Below are positions 7,930-16,336 of a stretch of DNA of 47,557 bases, in pieces. The DNA is taken from the NCBI RefSeq assembly GCF_041817755.1, contig NZ_JBGYBX010000015.1, forward strand, positions 1 through 47,557, read 5' to 3'. The stretch's first letter is position 1, and every line of letters begins with the position of its first letter. The DNA is from Glaesserella sp041817755. GTDB lineage: Bacteria; Pseudomonadota; Gammaproteobacteria; Enterobacterales; Pasteurellaceae. The notes under the pieces are model-generated. The model made no database searches. It saw nothing but the letters and a program-made list of their open reading frames with translations, and was not told the origin of the DNA. Both the position numbers and the translations under genes were made by a program.

Positions 7930-8664
7930 TTATAATCCTTTCAGCGAGGAAAGCCCGAGTTCGTCAGATTCTTCACGGCTTTCAATATCACCTTGATTAT
8001 TAGCGGAAATCTCGTCGGCATCGGTTAATAACTTGGCAATCGCATTGCGATAGGTAATTTCCAAGGTTTCACGACTGGTCGCAATCACGCCTTGATCATT
8101 TAAAAAACCGTCGTTTACGTCATAAACCCAACCATGTAACGAAAGCTTTTTGCCCCTTGCCCAAGCTGCCGTGACAATTGTCGAACGACCTAAATTATAG
8201 ACCTGTTCCGCCACATTCAAACGAACGAGCATATCGGCACGCTGGTCCGGCGTCAACTTACCCAGCAGATGACTGTGCTTAAACCATAAGTCGCGAATGT
8301 GTAATAACCAGTTATTGATTAATCCGTTATCTTCCATACCGATAGCTGCTTTGATACCGCCGCAATTGGTATGACCGCAAATAATAATGTGCTCGATATC
8401 TAAAACATCCACGGCATACTGTACGACGGATAAACAGTTTAAATCGGTATGAATTACCAAATTGGCGACATTTCGATGAACGAAGAGTTCTCCGGGTTCT
8501 AAACCGGTCAGTTTTTCGGCCGGAACACGGCTATCCGAACAACCTATCCATAGGTAACTTGGTTTTTGATGTTCTGCAAGCTGTTTGAAATAATCGGATT
8601 GTTCATCCTTCATTTGAGTTGCCCAAGCGTGATTGTTAGCAAATAGCCGTTCAATTTTCTTCAT
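7930..8664 (-). CDS. can: Beta-carbonic anhydrase, type II (allosteric)
   Basis: A 244-residue protein when begun at the Met of MKKIERLF; a Met 14 codons further up gives an implausible extension. With this start the zinc ligands fall at C42, D44 (in CSDSR), H98 and C101 (in HTNCGG), and W39, G41 and R64 of the non-catalytic bicarbonate site fall at the same numbers as in H. influenzae carbonic anhydrase, so bicarbonate-regulated type II behaviour is inferred. The enzyme interconverts CO2 and bicarbonate in the cytoplasm, supporting carboxylations. The C-terminus is about 15-25 residues longer than in relatives and rich in acidic residues. Confidence 0.94.
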   Translation of the reverse strand: MKKIERLFANNHAWATQMKDEQSDYFKQLAEHQKPSYLWIGCSDSRVPAEKLTGLEPGELFVHRNVANLVIHTDLNCLSVVQYAVDVLDIEHIIICGHTNCGGIKAAIGMEDNGLINNWLLHIRDLWFKHSHLLGKLTPDQRADMLVRLNVAEQVYNLGRSTIVTAAWARGKKLSLHGWVYDVNDGFLNDQGVIATSRETLEITYRNAIAKLLTDADEISANNQGDIESREESDELGLSSLKGL

Positions 8665-8731
8665 AATGATGTGTTCTCGTTTTATCAAAGGAGGGGATTC
8701 TAACACAGAATCAGATATGACAAACGAGCAG

Positions 8732-8782
8732 ATAAATAAAACGGCAGGATTTGTAAAATTTTTTACGAATCCTACCGCTTGT
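8732..8782 (-). terminator. Terminator of the cold-shock gene, with uptake signal
   Basis: AGGATT 8746-8751 and GTAAAA 8753-8758 pair with TTTTAC 8761-8766 and AATCCT 8768-8773. Read on the minus strand, the stem is followed by a TTTTATTTAT run. The stem starts in an uptake-signal core (ACCGCTTGT 8774-8782, minus orientation). Confidence 0.78.
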
Positions 8783-8805
8783 ATGGGAAATGTTAAATGG
8801 TAAGG

Positions 8806-9015
8806 TTAGTCAACGATTGGGACTATGCGGGAAGCTGAAGCACCTTTATCTCCGCTTGTGAGCTCAAATTGTACTTTTTGCCCCATTTTCAGGGAACGGT
8901 AGCCTTCACCTTCAATCACAGAGAAATGTGCAAAAATATCACCGTCAAAGCTTTCTGAGGTAATAAACCCAAACCCTTTGGCATTATTAAACCATTTAAC
9001 GACACCGGTTTCCAT
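8806..9015 (-). CDS. cspD: Cold-shock domain protein (CspD-like)
   Basis: A 69-residue single cold-shock domain with both RNA-binding motifs: KGFGFI (RNP1) and DIFAHFS (RNP2). It starts METGVVKWFN. An AAAGGAG ribosome site lies upstream on the minus strand. Such proteins bind single-stranded RNA or DNA; CspD of E. coli inhibits replication in stationary phase, while other Csps are RNA chaperones. CspD is chosen because the RNP2 motif has AHFS, as in Pasteurellaceae CspD, but the subtype is not certain. Confidence 0.88.
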   Translation of the reverse strand: METGVVKWFNNAKGFGFITSESFDGDIFAHFSVIEGEGYRSLKMGQKVQFELTSGDKGASASRIVPIVD

Positions 9016-9429
9016 AAGTCATCTCCTTTTGTTAAATATTTGACGTAAATGTTAGTCAAAAGTGTAAAATTCACAATAGTCAAAATTCAAAATTTCGACA
9101 TAGATCACAAAATTTTTAAGTTTTACTCCAAGAAATTGTACTTATCGCTATTTTTTTGAAGTAATACGGCTTAATTTTCTTCCGGTGACACTCATTCAAA
9201 ATGAAAAAACTGAGTTAATTTCAGTGAGAAAATGTAACGGATTATATTGTTCAAAGAGAATGAGGAATTTTGAATAAATACAGGTTTTGTTTAGAAAAAG
9301 ACAATTGTCATCAAATCCAGCCGTGTTAAGTGATTTAATTTTGTAAAATTTACAAAAAACCCTTAAAAAAAGATTGAAATCTAAAAATAATTACGTTATT
9401 TTACAAACATGTTTTTAAAGGAGACAAAT
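9016..9429. promoter_or_regulatory. Divergent intergenic region between cspD and a small membrane protein gene
   Basis: This AT-rich stretch of about 410 bases holds no convincing gene. It must carry the promoters of both divergent genes. A 19-base palindrome, TTTTGTAAAATTTACAAAA, lies at 9339-9357 before the small-protein gene and could be an operator. A TGTGA half-site on the minus strand near 9100-9112 resembles half a CRP site. A weak TTGAAA (9374-9379) and TTATTT (9396-9401) pair, 16 bases apart, may be the rightward promoter. Confidence 0.35.
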
Positions 9430-9618
9430 ATGGACATGTTATTTAAAGTATTAAAATTTCTAGGACTACTTTCTCTCGGTGTTTTTGCTTTCAGCATTCT
9501 TAAAGTCATTATTGAAAACGAATCGTTATGGGCACTTATTATCATTGCGTTGACGATTCCGGTTTTTTGGTGGTTTGAAGATAAGTGGAAAGAGAATCAC
9601 CTTGAGAAAACACACTGA
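9430..9618 (+). CDS. Small two-segment membrane protein, unknown
   Basis: A 62-residue protein starting MDMLF, with AAAGGAG upstream at the right distance. Two hydrophobic segments (about residues 4-26 and 33-49) are separated by a short ENES turn and followed by a charged, Trp-containing tail (WWFEDKWKENH). It has its own terminator and sits alone between cspD and the DUF1439 gene. I do not recognise the family. The good ribosome site, the clean topology and the flanking signals argue that it is real. Confidence 0.72.
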   Translation: MDMLFKVLKFLGLLSLGVFAFSILKVIIENESLWALIIIALTIPVFWWFEDKWKENHLEKTH

Positions 9619-9652
9619 AAATAAAAAAATTATAAAAATAACAGCCTATATT

Positions 9653-9684
9653 ATGGAAAAACCCACATTTGTGGGTTTTTCCAT
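9653..9684. terminator. Strong bidirectional terminator
   Basis: The arms 9653-9667 and 9670-9684 are fully complementary (GGAAAAACCCAC against GTGGGTTTTTCC). It serves the small membrane protein gene and the converging DUF1439 gene. Confidence 0.92.
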
Positions 9685-9711
9685 TTGTATTGATATGTAA
9701 ATTTTTTGAAA

Positions 9712-10281
9712 TCAGAACACAGAGGTTTCTAACCGCAGTATACCTTTATCCACAATAATAGCCTTGCCGAATTTTTTCATCAGCGCTTCTTGAGCGTTAT
9801 TTTCATTAAGAGTGTAAACGGGCGTATTGTTCAAAAAATTTGTCAATCCGTCGGCTAATATCGGCATAAACATCTGCAAATCCCGTTGATATTTTTCGGG
9901 GGTGACGATCCAATCGATTACACGCGCGTCTTTTAAAAATAATTTACCGTTTTGCGGATCATAATAAGGCACCGTATCCATGTTCAGACGGATATTGGCC
10001 TGATATTGCTTTCCGTTGGCTTTCAAAAGTCCGTCAACGTTTCCGATGATTTCAACCCGCTTTTCTTCCGTTTGGCCGATTCGGGTAGTTAAGTTGTGCA
10101 GGCGATAATCCAATTCAAACAAACCGGGAACACCGACGCGATCATTTAGCGGAATTTTTTCTGCCAAACGGGTTTCAAGATATTGGTTGATTTGATCTTC
10201 AGTAATGTCTAACAACGCCGCATGACTGACAAGCGGCATGGCAGCCAATACACATAAGGAAAACTGACGAAAAATCTTCAT
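9712..10281 (-). CDS. yceB: DUF1439 periplasmic protein (YceB-like)
   Basis: A 189-residue protein with a signal peptide (KIFRQF, then a hydrophobic core, cut after VSHA). No lipobox cysteine is present at the cut site, whereas E. coli YceB is a lipoprotein. The mature part shows the DUF1439 pattern: LLDITEDQINQYLE at the start, then repeating beta-strand-like segments (a TULIP-like lipid-binding fold is proposed for the family). Its substrate and role are unknown; an envelope lipid role is only inferred from the fold and the nearby lolA. Confidence 0.8.
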   Translation of the reverse strand: MKIFRQFSLCVLAAMPLVSHAALLDITEDQINQYLETRLAEKIPLNDRVGVPGLFELDYRLHNLTTRIGQTEEKRVEIIGNVDGLLKANGKQYQANIRLNMDTVPYYDPQNGKLFLKDARVIDWIVTPEKYQRDLQMFMPILADGLTNFLNNTPVYTLNENNAQEALMKKFGKAIIVDKGILRLETSVF

Positions 10282-10376
10282 AAAAGCCTCTTTAAAAATT
10301 GGTTTGAGCCGAAAATATCAGTAAAATATTCCGTTAGAGTGATACATACTATAATCGTTTTTAAAGGAAATCATAA

Positions 10377-10502
10377 ATGAAAAAAATCTTTCTGATGTTA
10401 TCTCTGCTTTTGGTTGTCGGCTGTAGTGCGGGCGTGAGTGCCAGCGGTGGCTCAAACGGTGTTGGTTTTGGGCTGGGAATCGGAACGGGCATCCGTTTTT
10501 AA
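10377..10502 (+). CDS. Tiny Gly/Ser-rich lipoprotein (41 residues)
   Basis: This gene encodes a 41-residue protein. It starts KKIFLMLSLLLVVGC, a classical lipobox signal with cysteine at position 16, leaving only 26 residues after processing. The mature part is rich in Gly and Ser (SGGSNGVGFGLGIGTG) and ends in Arg-Phe, which resembles the last strand or C-terminal Phe of outer-membrane proteins. An AAAGGA ribosome site precedes the ATG by nine bases. It lies 69 bases before lolA on the same strand. The family is not recognised; the lipobox and ribosome site support a real gene. Confidence 0.7.
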   Translation: MKKIFLMLSLLLVVGCSAGVSASGGSNGVGFGLGIGTGIRF

Positions 10503-10571
10503 CCGCATAAATCGGAACTTTTAATCGGTAAATTGTCAAACAGGCACATGATAAAAACTTAAGGATAACTC

Positions 10572-11210
10572 ATGAAACATTTATTCGTAAAATCATTAAT
10601 CGGCACCTTATTATTTTCTGCCGTAACCTTTTCAATAGCGGACGAAGCATCGGTCAAAGAATTGCAAAGCCGCTTAGAAAAAGTCAACCAATACAGCGCA
10701 GATTTTGAGCAAACCGTTCGTTCAAGCAAGGGAAAAGAGATTCAAAAGGGTAGCGGTAAATTTCAAGTCAAACGCCCGAATTTATTTCGAATGGATACCA
10801 AAAGCCCACAGGAAAATTTGATTGTTTCCGACGGAGAAACCCTGTGGTTTTACGATCCGTTCGTTTCCCAAGTCACGGCAAACTGGGTGAAAGACGCGGT
10901 CAATAACACGCCTTTCGTTTTATTGACCAGTAATGATAAAAATCACTGGGAACAGTATGAGGTGAAACAAAATGCCGATACTTTCGTGTTAAAGCCAAAA
11001 TCGAAGAAAAGCGGCATTAAACAATTTGATGTCCGTATCGATACAAACGGTTTGCTGAAGGGATTTAGTACTATCGAACGTGACGGGCAAAGCAATTTAT
11101 ATGTTTTGCGTAATATTACCACTCAAGGTATTTCCGATAATTTATTTAAGTTTTCAGTGCCGAAAAACGTCGAATTGGATGATCAACGTAATAAAGCCGG
11201 AAAAAAATAA
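10572..11210 (+). CDS. lolA: Outer-membrane lipoprotein carrier protein LolA
   Basis: A 212-residue protein with an N-terminal signal peptide (MKHLFVKSL, hydrophobic core, cut after SIA before DEAS). The mature sequence shows the LolA pattern: LQSRLEKVNQYSADFEQTV near the start, FQVKRPNLFRMD, and ETLWFYDPFVSQVT in the middle. LolA shuttles lipoproteins through the periplasm from LolCDE to LolB. An AAGGAT ribosome site precedes the ATG. The tiny lipoprotein gene just upstream would be one possible client. Confidence 0.95.
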   Translation: MKHLFVKSLIGTLLFSAVTFSIADEASVKELQSRLEKVNQYSADFEQTVRSSKGKEIQKGSGKFQVKRPNLFRMDTKSPQENLIVSDGETLWFYDPFVSQVTANWVKDAVNNTPFVLLTSNDKNHWEQYEVKQNADTFVLKPKSKKSGIKQFDVRIDTNGLLKGFSTIERDGQSNLYVLRNITTQGISDNLFKFSVPKNVELDDQRNKAGKK

Positions 11211-11213
11211 GTT

Positions 11214-11259
11214 GCAAGCGGTGAGTTTCGCAAAAAATTTTGCTAATCTCACCGCTTGT
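11214..11259. repeat. Inverted uptake-signal pair with perfect 11-bp stem
   Basis: CAAGCGGTGAG 11215-11225 is complementary to CTCACCGCTTG 11248-11258. Here the spacer between cores is 28 bases instead of 40, but each core still has its own TTTTGC tail in the standard phase. It may terminate lolA transcripts, although the T run after it is short. Confidence 0.78.
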
Positions 11260-11286
11260 TTATATCCATCATTCTTTTTTACACCT

Positions 11287-11595
11287 ATGAAATCACTTTA
11301 TAATCAACGTAATCCACAGGAATGGCAACAGTTTTTGTCATTATTAAAAGACGCTGTCGCAGAAGATAAAGCCGAAGCGCTGTTTTCGATGTTTCTAACG
11401 GCGGATGAACGAAGTGCTTTAGGATTAAGGGTTCAGATCACCCAAGCATTATTGGATAATCGGTTGTCACAACGGGAAATTCAACAACAATTGAATACCA
11501 GTGCGGCTACCATTACACGAGGTTCGAACATGCTTAAAACGGTTGAACCGGAAATTCTGCAATGGGTAAGCGAAAAGTTAAATGGTCATCAATAA
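11287..11595 (+). CDS. trpR: Trp operon repressor TrpR
   Basis: A 102-residue protein of TrpR length starting MKSLYNQRNP. The core LTADERSALGLRVQITQALL and the helix-turn-helix region SQREIQQQLNTSAATITRGS match the family. With bound tryptophan it represses trp and related promoters as an intertwined dimer. The reading frame stays open well upstream into lolA, but only this start gives the normal length. Its end overlaps mtgA by 14 bases, so the two are probably one transcript, as in H. influenzae. Confidence 0.94.
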   Translation: MKSLYNQRNPQEWQQFLSLLKDAVAEDKAEALFSMFLTADERSALGLRVQITQALLDNRLSQREIQQQLNTSAATITRGSNMLKTVEPEILQWVSEKLNGHQ

Positions 11596-12370
11596 GTTAG
11601 TTTCAACACTGTTTTCTTGCCTCAATCAATTTATTCGATATTTTTTTATACCGTCTAAGCGGATTCGCTCGATAAGAGGTCGACTTTGCTTTGTCGCTTC
11701 CCGTATTTGCCTTGCGTTTTTTTCTTTTTATTTGATATTAACCTTATTGTTCAGCGTAGTACCGGTTCCGTTTTCCTCCTATATGGTGCAACAAAAAGTT
11801 TCGCATTTGGCGGCGTGGGAAAAATACGACATCCGGTATGATTGGGTGAATATGGATAAAATTGCTTGGCAAATGCAAATGGCGGTCATTGCCGGGGAAG
11901 ATCAAAAATTCGATTCCCATTTCGGGATTGACTTTAATGCTATAGAAAAAGCGTTAGCGCGTAACGCCAAAACCAATAAAAAACCGCGCGGAGCGTCAAC
12001 GATTTCACAACAAACCGTCAAAAATTTGTATTTATGGCATGGCACCAGTTGGATACGTAAAGGGATTGAATTACCTCTGACCGTATTGGTGGAAAGTGTA
12101 TGGAGTAAGCGCCGAGTGCTGGAAGTTTATTTAAATATCGCCGAATTCGGCGACGGTATTTTTGGCGTAGAGGCGGCGGCGCGTCATTATTTCAATAAAC
12201 CGGCGGCTAAACTGACGTTACAAGAATCCGCCCTGTTGGCTGCGTCACTGCCGAATCCGCTGATTTACAAAGTGGACAGACCGAATTCGACGATGCGTAA
12301 AAGGCAACAATGGATCATGCGGCAAGTGCAAAATTTAGGCGGGCAAAAATATCTGGAAAAATTGGAGTAG
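11582..12370 (+). CDS. mtgA: Monofunctional peptidoglycan glycosyltransferase MtgA
   Basis: A 262-residue protein with an N-terminal membrane anchor (about residues 40-62) and a single GT51 domain in the periplasm. GT51 motifs are present: EDQKFDSHFG with the catalytic Glu, RGASTISQQ, and KRRVLEVYLN. It polymerises lipid II into glycan strands without transpeptidase activity. The first 38 residues form a basic cytoplasmic tail longer than in E. coli. The ATG overlaps the trpR end by 14 bases, and a strong terminator follows. Confidence 0.95.
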   Translation: MVINKLVSTLFSCLNQFIRYFFIPSKRIRSIRGRLCFVASRICLAFFSFYLILTLLFSVVPVPFSSYMVQQKVSHLAAWEKYDIRYDWVNMDKIAWQMQMAVIAGEDQKFDSHFGIDFNAIEKALARNAKTNKKPRGASTISQQTVKNLYLWHGTSWIRKGIELPLTVLVESVWSKRRVLEVYLNIAEFGDGIFGVEAAARHYFNKPAAKLTLQESALLAASLPNPLIYKVDRPNSTMRKRQQWIMRQVQNLGGQKYLEKLE

Positions 12371-12385
12371 CCGTCTTGAGTGAAG

Positions 12386-12424
12386 CGCTCTCGAAGAGTA
12401 AGATTCGAGGGCGTTTTCTTTTTT
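12386..12424 (+). terminator. Intrinsic terminator after trpR-mtgA
   Basis: CGCTCTCGAA (12386-12395) pairs with TTCGAGGGCG (12404-12413), followed by TTTTCTTTTTT. Confidence 0.92.
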
Positions 12425-12439
12425 GTTACAGGTGAAAAA

Positions 12440-13159
12440 ATGCAAAGCAAACCGACTCTAGAGACAATTTTGTCACACCGTTCCATTCGAAAATTTACCG
12501 ATCAGCCTATTTCGGCGGAGATTTTTTCCGCTTTAATCGACGCAGGCAGACGTGCCTCCACCTCCAACAATTTGCAATGCGTTTCGATTATTCGGGTAAC
12601 CGATCCGAATAAACGTGAACGTTTACGTGAAGCATCAGGTATGAATTATATTACCGAATGTGCCGAATTTTTACTGTTTTGCATTGATTTCCATAAACAT
12701 AAACAGCTGGATCCGCAAGCGCAACTGGATTGGACGGAAGTCAGTCTGATTGGTGCGGTCGACACGGGCATTTTGGCGCAAAACGTGTTACTCGCGGCAG
12801 AATCGTTAGGATTGGGCGGCGTATATATCGGTGCGTTGCGTAACAATATTCAGGCGGTTTCGGACGTTTTAAATATTCCGCCTTATTGTATTCCGCTGGT
12901 CGGGCTCTGCTTAGGCTATCCGAATCAAGATCCGCAGCTCAAGCCTCGTTTGCCGCAAGCACTGATGTGTTATGAAAACGGTTATCCGCCGTTGGATACG
13001 AATGCGTTGGTAAAATACAATCAAGAACTGACCGCTTACTATCAACAGAGATCAGGGCAGTCGTTGACATGGGAAGATAACATTCGAAAAGCGCTTGATA
13101 CACCGCTCCGTCCGCATATTTTGCCGTATTTTCAGCAACAAGGTTTCTTGAAAAAATGA
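12440..13159 (+). CDS. nfsA: Oxygen-insensitive NADPH nitroreductase NfsA
   Basis: A 239-residue protein, nearly the same length as E. coli NfsA (240). It starts at the ATG with AGGTGA upstream; the reading frame extends back through the terminator, which is not coding. FMN-binding motifs of the nitroreductase fold are visible: HRSIRKFTDQPI near the start, RASTSNNLQ, and GLGGVYIGALRNN. The enzyme reduces nitroaromatics and quinones by two-electron steps. Its stop overlaps the rimK start (ATGA), the same nfsA-rimK order as in E. coli. Confidence 0.94.
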   Translation: MQSKPTLETILSHRSIRKFTDQPISAEIFSALIDAGRRASTSNNLQCVSIIRVTDPNKRERLREASGMNYITECAEFLLFCIDFHKHKQLDPQAQLDWTEVSLIGAVDTGILAQNVLLAAESLGLGGVYIGALRNNIQAVSDVLNIPPYCIPLVGLCLGYPNQDPQLKPRLPQALMCYENGYPPLDTNALVKYNQELTAYYQQRSGQSLTWEDNIRKALDTPLRPHILPYFQQQGFLKK

Positions 13160-14061
13160 CCGTGTTAATGCTTTGCCGTGAACCTCGGCTATATAGTTGT
13201 CAGCGCTTAAAGCAAGCTGCCGAAGCAAAAGGTTTTCAGGTAGATATTTTGGATCCGCAACGTTTTTTATTGCGGACGGAACAAGGTAAATTCAGCTTAT
13301 TCTATCAACAAGGCGAAGTATATGATAAACCGAGATGCTCACCTAAATCATTGGGGGATTATGTCGGTGTGTTGCCGCGTTTCGGTGTATCCGGTACGGA
13401 AATCGGTTGTCATATTTTGCGTCATTTCGAATATCGGCAAATACCGGTTTTAAATACGGCGCAGGCGTTTTCACTGGCACGCCATAAATGGCAAAGCCTG
13501 CAAGTATTGAATGCACATGGTATTCCGACGCCTTCAACCGTGTTGGCGGGCGAGTTGTACGGCACGATGGAAACGCTACAACAATTTCCGTTACCGTCCG
13601 TTATTAAAACGCTTTCCGGTTCACAAGGTTGCGGCGTCATGTTAGCTGACAACCAAAGCAATGCTGTCAGTCTGCTCAATACATTACATACGGCAAAGGT
13701 TCCCACCTTATTACAAGCGTTTATTTCGGAGTCCCAAGGGCAAGATATTCGGGTTTTTGTTGTCGGGGATGAAGTCGTAGCCGCCATGCAACGCCGAAGT
13801 GCGAAAGGGGAATTCAGAGCCAATATTCATCAAGGCGGCAGTGCGTCTCCCGTTGAGTTAACGGTGGAAGAACGGCTGCTGGCGATAAAGGCAACTCAAG
13901 TGATCGGATTAGACGTAGCGGGTGTTGATCTGATTCGAACGCAGCAAGGCACAATGGTATTGGAAGTCAATGCCGCACCGGGATTGGAAATGATCGAACG
14001 TATCAGCCAAGTGGATATCGCTTCCCGCATGGTTGAACGCCTTCTTGCCAAAATCAGCTGA
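13156..14061 (+). CDS. rimK: RimK, ATP-grasp ligase (ribosomal protein S6 glutamylation)
   Basis: A 301-residue ATP-grasp protein, close to the 300 of E. coli RimK. Recognisable parts are LYSCQRLKQAAEAKG at the start, the central ATP-grasp segments SGSQGCGVML and QGQDIRVFVVGDEVVAAMQRR, the FRANIHQGG loop, and metal-binding LEVNAAPGLE near the end. RimK adds glutamates to the C-terminus of ribosomal protein S6. The four-base overlap with nfsA implies coupled translation. Conservation with E. coli is moderate in the first 120 residues and strong after. Confidence 0.92.
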   Translation: MTVLMLCREPRLYSCQRLKQAAEAKGFQVDILDPQRFLLRTEQGKFSLFYQQGEVYDKPRCSPKSLGDYVGVLPRFGVSGTEIGCHILRHFEYRQIPVLNTAQAFSLARHKWQSLQVLNAHGIPTPSTVLAGELYGTMETLQQFPLPSVIKTLSGSQGCGVMLADNQSNAVSLLNTLHTAKVPTLLQAFISESQGQDIRVFVVGDEVVAAMQRRSAKGEFRANIHQGGSASPVELTVEERLLAIKATQVIGLDVAGVDLIRTQQGTMVLEVNAAPGLEMIERISQVDIASRMVERLLAKIS

Positions 14062-14071
14062 CACATAAATG

Positions 14072-14104
14072 ACAAGCGGTGAGATCGTGACAATATTTTG
14101 CAAA
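14072..14104 (+). repeat. DNA uptake signal sequence (extended)
   Basis: Core ACAAGCGGT 14072-14080 with a TTTGCAAA tail in standard phase. A degenerate inverse core (ACCACTTGT, one mismatch) follows at 14141-14149. The region up to 14225 should hold the muk operon promoter. Confidence 0.85.
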
Positions 14105-14225
14105 ATCCAACCGTTTTATGCAGAAATTAATATAAAACCGACCACTTGTCTTTCCCATTTCTCTCTTCATAGGTTACAATATTCACTATTTTTTCAACAT
14201 TCTAGATAATCACTGAAAGCCACCT

Positions 14226-15557
14226 ATGTATAACGAATTGGCACAAACCTTGCCGGAACTTATTTCATGGACGAGAGATCGTGAATTTTCACTGTCTCTC
14301 TCAACCGATCGCCTTGCTTTTTTATTAGCTATTTCGTTGTATAACAATGAACGAATGGACGGTGAGTTGCTTGAAAGCGATTTGCACGATCTTTTCCGCC
14401 ATGTCTCCAATGTGTTTGAACAATCGGACGCCACCTTGGCGCAACGTGCAAACAACGCGATTAACGATTTGGTCAAGCAGCGTTTTTTAAACCGATTCAG
14501 CAGTGAATTTACCGAAGGGTTGGCGATTTACCGTTTAACGCCGCTCGGGGTCGGGGTATCGGATTATTATGTTCGCCAACGCGAATTTTCCACGTTACGC
14601 CTTTCCATTCAGTTGTCGATTGTTGCCGAAGAAATACAACGGGCGTCAGCCTCGGCGGAAGAAGGCGGTGATGAACGGTTTTGGCGTACACAGGTCTTTG
14701 CGCCATTAAAATATTCGGTTGCCGAGATTTTCGATAGCATCGATCTTTCCCAACGCATGATGGATGAAAATCAGCAACAAATTCGCGAGCGAATCGCCTC
14801 CTTGCTCAGTCAAAATTGGCATGACGCTATTGCTACCTGCCAACAGTTATTGGATGAAACCTCCGGTAATCTGCGTGAATTGCAAGATACGCTCAATGCC
14901 GCCGGGGATAAACTTCAAGCGCAATTATTACGCATTCAGGCTTGTTTGATCGGGCGTGCGGAATTGGATTTCGTCGATCAATTAGTCGTTAATCTGCAAA
15001 ACAAACTCGACCGAATTATCAGTTGGGGACAGCAGGCGATTGACTTGTGGATCGGCTACGACCGCCATGTACATAAATTTATTCGTACTGCGATTGATAT
15101 GGATAAAAACCGCGTCTTCGGTCAACGGTTACGCCAATCGATTCAATCTTATTTTGAGAACCCGTGGCAACTTTATATCACTAAAGCCGATGCCTTGTTG
15201 GATTTACGCGATGACGAAACCGAATTCAATGAAGCCGATGCTGTCGGCGAATTACCGACCGAACTTGAATACGAATCCATGTCGCAAGTACAGGAACAAA
15301 TTGTCGCCATTATGCAAGCGCATTTGGCACCGTTCCGCGATCAAAACAAACCGATCGATTTAGGGGCAATCTTGCGTGAGCAACTAGAAAAATACCCGCT
15401 CAGTCGTCATTTTGATGTTGCGCGTATCGTTGTGGACCAAGCCGTCAAACTCGGTATGGCAAGCCAAGACAATCAAGCCGTTTATCCGCAATGGCAAGCC
15501 ATTAATGATAACGGCGCCGAGGTACAGGCGAATGTGATTGATCAATATAATAAATAA
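14226..15557 (+). CDS. mukF: Chromosome partition protein MukF (kleisin)
   Basis: A 443-residue protein (E. coli 440), the first gene of mukF-mukE-mukB in the conserved order. The N-terminal part (ELISWTRDREFSLSLSTDRLAFL) is the winged-helix dimerisation domain, followed by a long helical region and a C-terminal winged helix that contacts the MukB head. MukF bridges the two MukB heads and recruits MukE, forming the SMC-like condensin used by enterobacteria and Pasteurellaceae in place of Smc-ScpAB. Confidence 0.97.
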   Translation: MYNELAQTLPELISWTRDREFSLSLSTDRLAFLLAISLYNNERMDGELLESDLHDLFRHVSNVFEQSDATLAQRANNAINDLVKQRFLNRFSSEFTEGLAIYRLTPLGVGVSDYYVRQREFSTLRLSIQLSIVAEEIQRASASAEEGGDERFWRTQVFAPLKYSVAEIFDSIDLSQRMMDENQQQIRERIASLLSQNWHDAIATCQQLLDETSGNLRELQDTLNAAGDKLQAQLLRIQACLIGRAELDFVDQLVVNLQNKLDRIISWGQQAIDLWIGYDRHVHKFIRTAIDMDKNRVFGQRLRQSIQSYFENPWQLYITKADALLDLRDDETEFNEADAVGELPTELEYESMSQVQEQIVAIMQAHLAPFRDQNKPIDLGAILREQLEKYPLSRHFDVARIVVDQAVKLGMASQDNQAVYPQWQAINDNGAEVQANVIDQYNK

Positions 15558-15589
15558 CAAGCGGTCGGTTTTAATCAAAATTTTACAAA
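15557..15589 (+). repeat. DNA uptake signal sequence between mukF and mukE
   Basis: Core ACAAGCGGT 15557-15565, whose first base is the last base of the mukF stop codon. The tail reads TTTTACAAA, one change from the usual TTTGCAAA. Confidence 0.85.
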
Positions 15590-15604
15590 TATAGAGAACG
15601 AACA

Positions 15605-16336
15605 ATGACAGATACTCAAGAGCTTATCTCGACAAAATTAGCACAGGCAATCGCTAATCCGATTTTTCCGCAGCTTGACAGCGCACTGCGCGCAGGGAGA
15701 CACGTCAGCCTCGAATCACTGGACGAGCATGCATTTTTAATGGATTTCCAAACGGAATTGGAACAGTTTTATCGCCGTTATCATGTGGAATTGATTCGCG
15801 CGCCGGAAGGGTTTTTCTATTTACGTCCGAAAGCCACAACATTGATTGCCCGCAGTGCGATGAGCGAAATGGAAATGTTGGTCGGTAAAGTGCTTTGTTA
15901 TCTCTATTTAAGTCCGGAACGCCTTGCGCAACAAGGTATCTTCAGCTACGACGAAGTGTATGACGAACTGCTTAATTTGGCGGATGAAGGAAAATTATTA
16001 AAAGCGGTGAATCCGCGTTCGACCGGTTCGGATTTGGACAAAGCCAAACTTGCCGAAAAAGTCGGCGGGGCGTTGCGTCGCTTACAACGTATCGGCATTA
16101 TCACCCGCGTCGGCGATCAAAACAGCAAAAAATTCGTGATTTCGGAATCCGTCTTCCGCTTCGGTGCCGATGTCCGTACCGGCGATGACCCGCGTGAAGC
16201 GCAGCTTCGCTTAATTCGCGACGGTGAGGCGACCACACCGGCGTTGCTCAACAAACAACCGGAAGATGATGCGGTGAATAACGATACGGAAAATGACGAC
16301 ATTGACGAAATTGAACAACAGGGTGAGGAAGAATAA
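15605..16336 (+). CDS. mukE: Chromosome partition protein MukE (KITE subunit)
   Basis: A 243-residue protein (E. coli 234) with two winged-helix domains; recognisable segments are ISTKLAQAIANPIFPQLDSALRAGRH at the start (residues 8-33) and FYLRPKATTLIARS. The last 35 residues are strongly acidic and low in complexity (DNDTENDDIDEIEQQGEEE), as in relatives. MukE binds MukF and regulates the MukB ATPase and DNA contact. The stop overlaps the mukB start as TAATG. Confidence 0.96.
   Translation: MTDTQELISTKLAQAIANPIFPQLDSALRAGRHVSLESLDEHAFLMDFQTELEQFYRRYHVELIRAPEGFFYLRPKATTLIARSAMSEMEMLVGKVLCYLYLSPERLAQQGIFSYDEVYDELLNLADEGKLLKAVNPRSTGSDLDKAKLAEKVGGALRRLQRIGIITRVGDQNSKKFVISESVFRFGADVRTGDDPREAQLRLIRDGEATTPALLNKQPEDDAVNNDTENDDIDEIEQQGEEE

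Noticed and set aside
10318..10539. A 73-codon minus-strand frame between the DUF1439 gene and lolA.
   Set aside because: It is antisense to the tiny lipoprotein gene, which has a lipobox and a ribosome site; the minus frame has neither.
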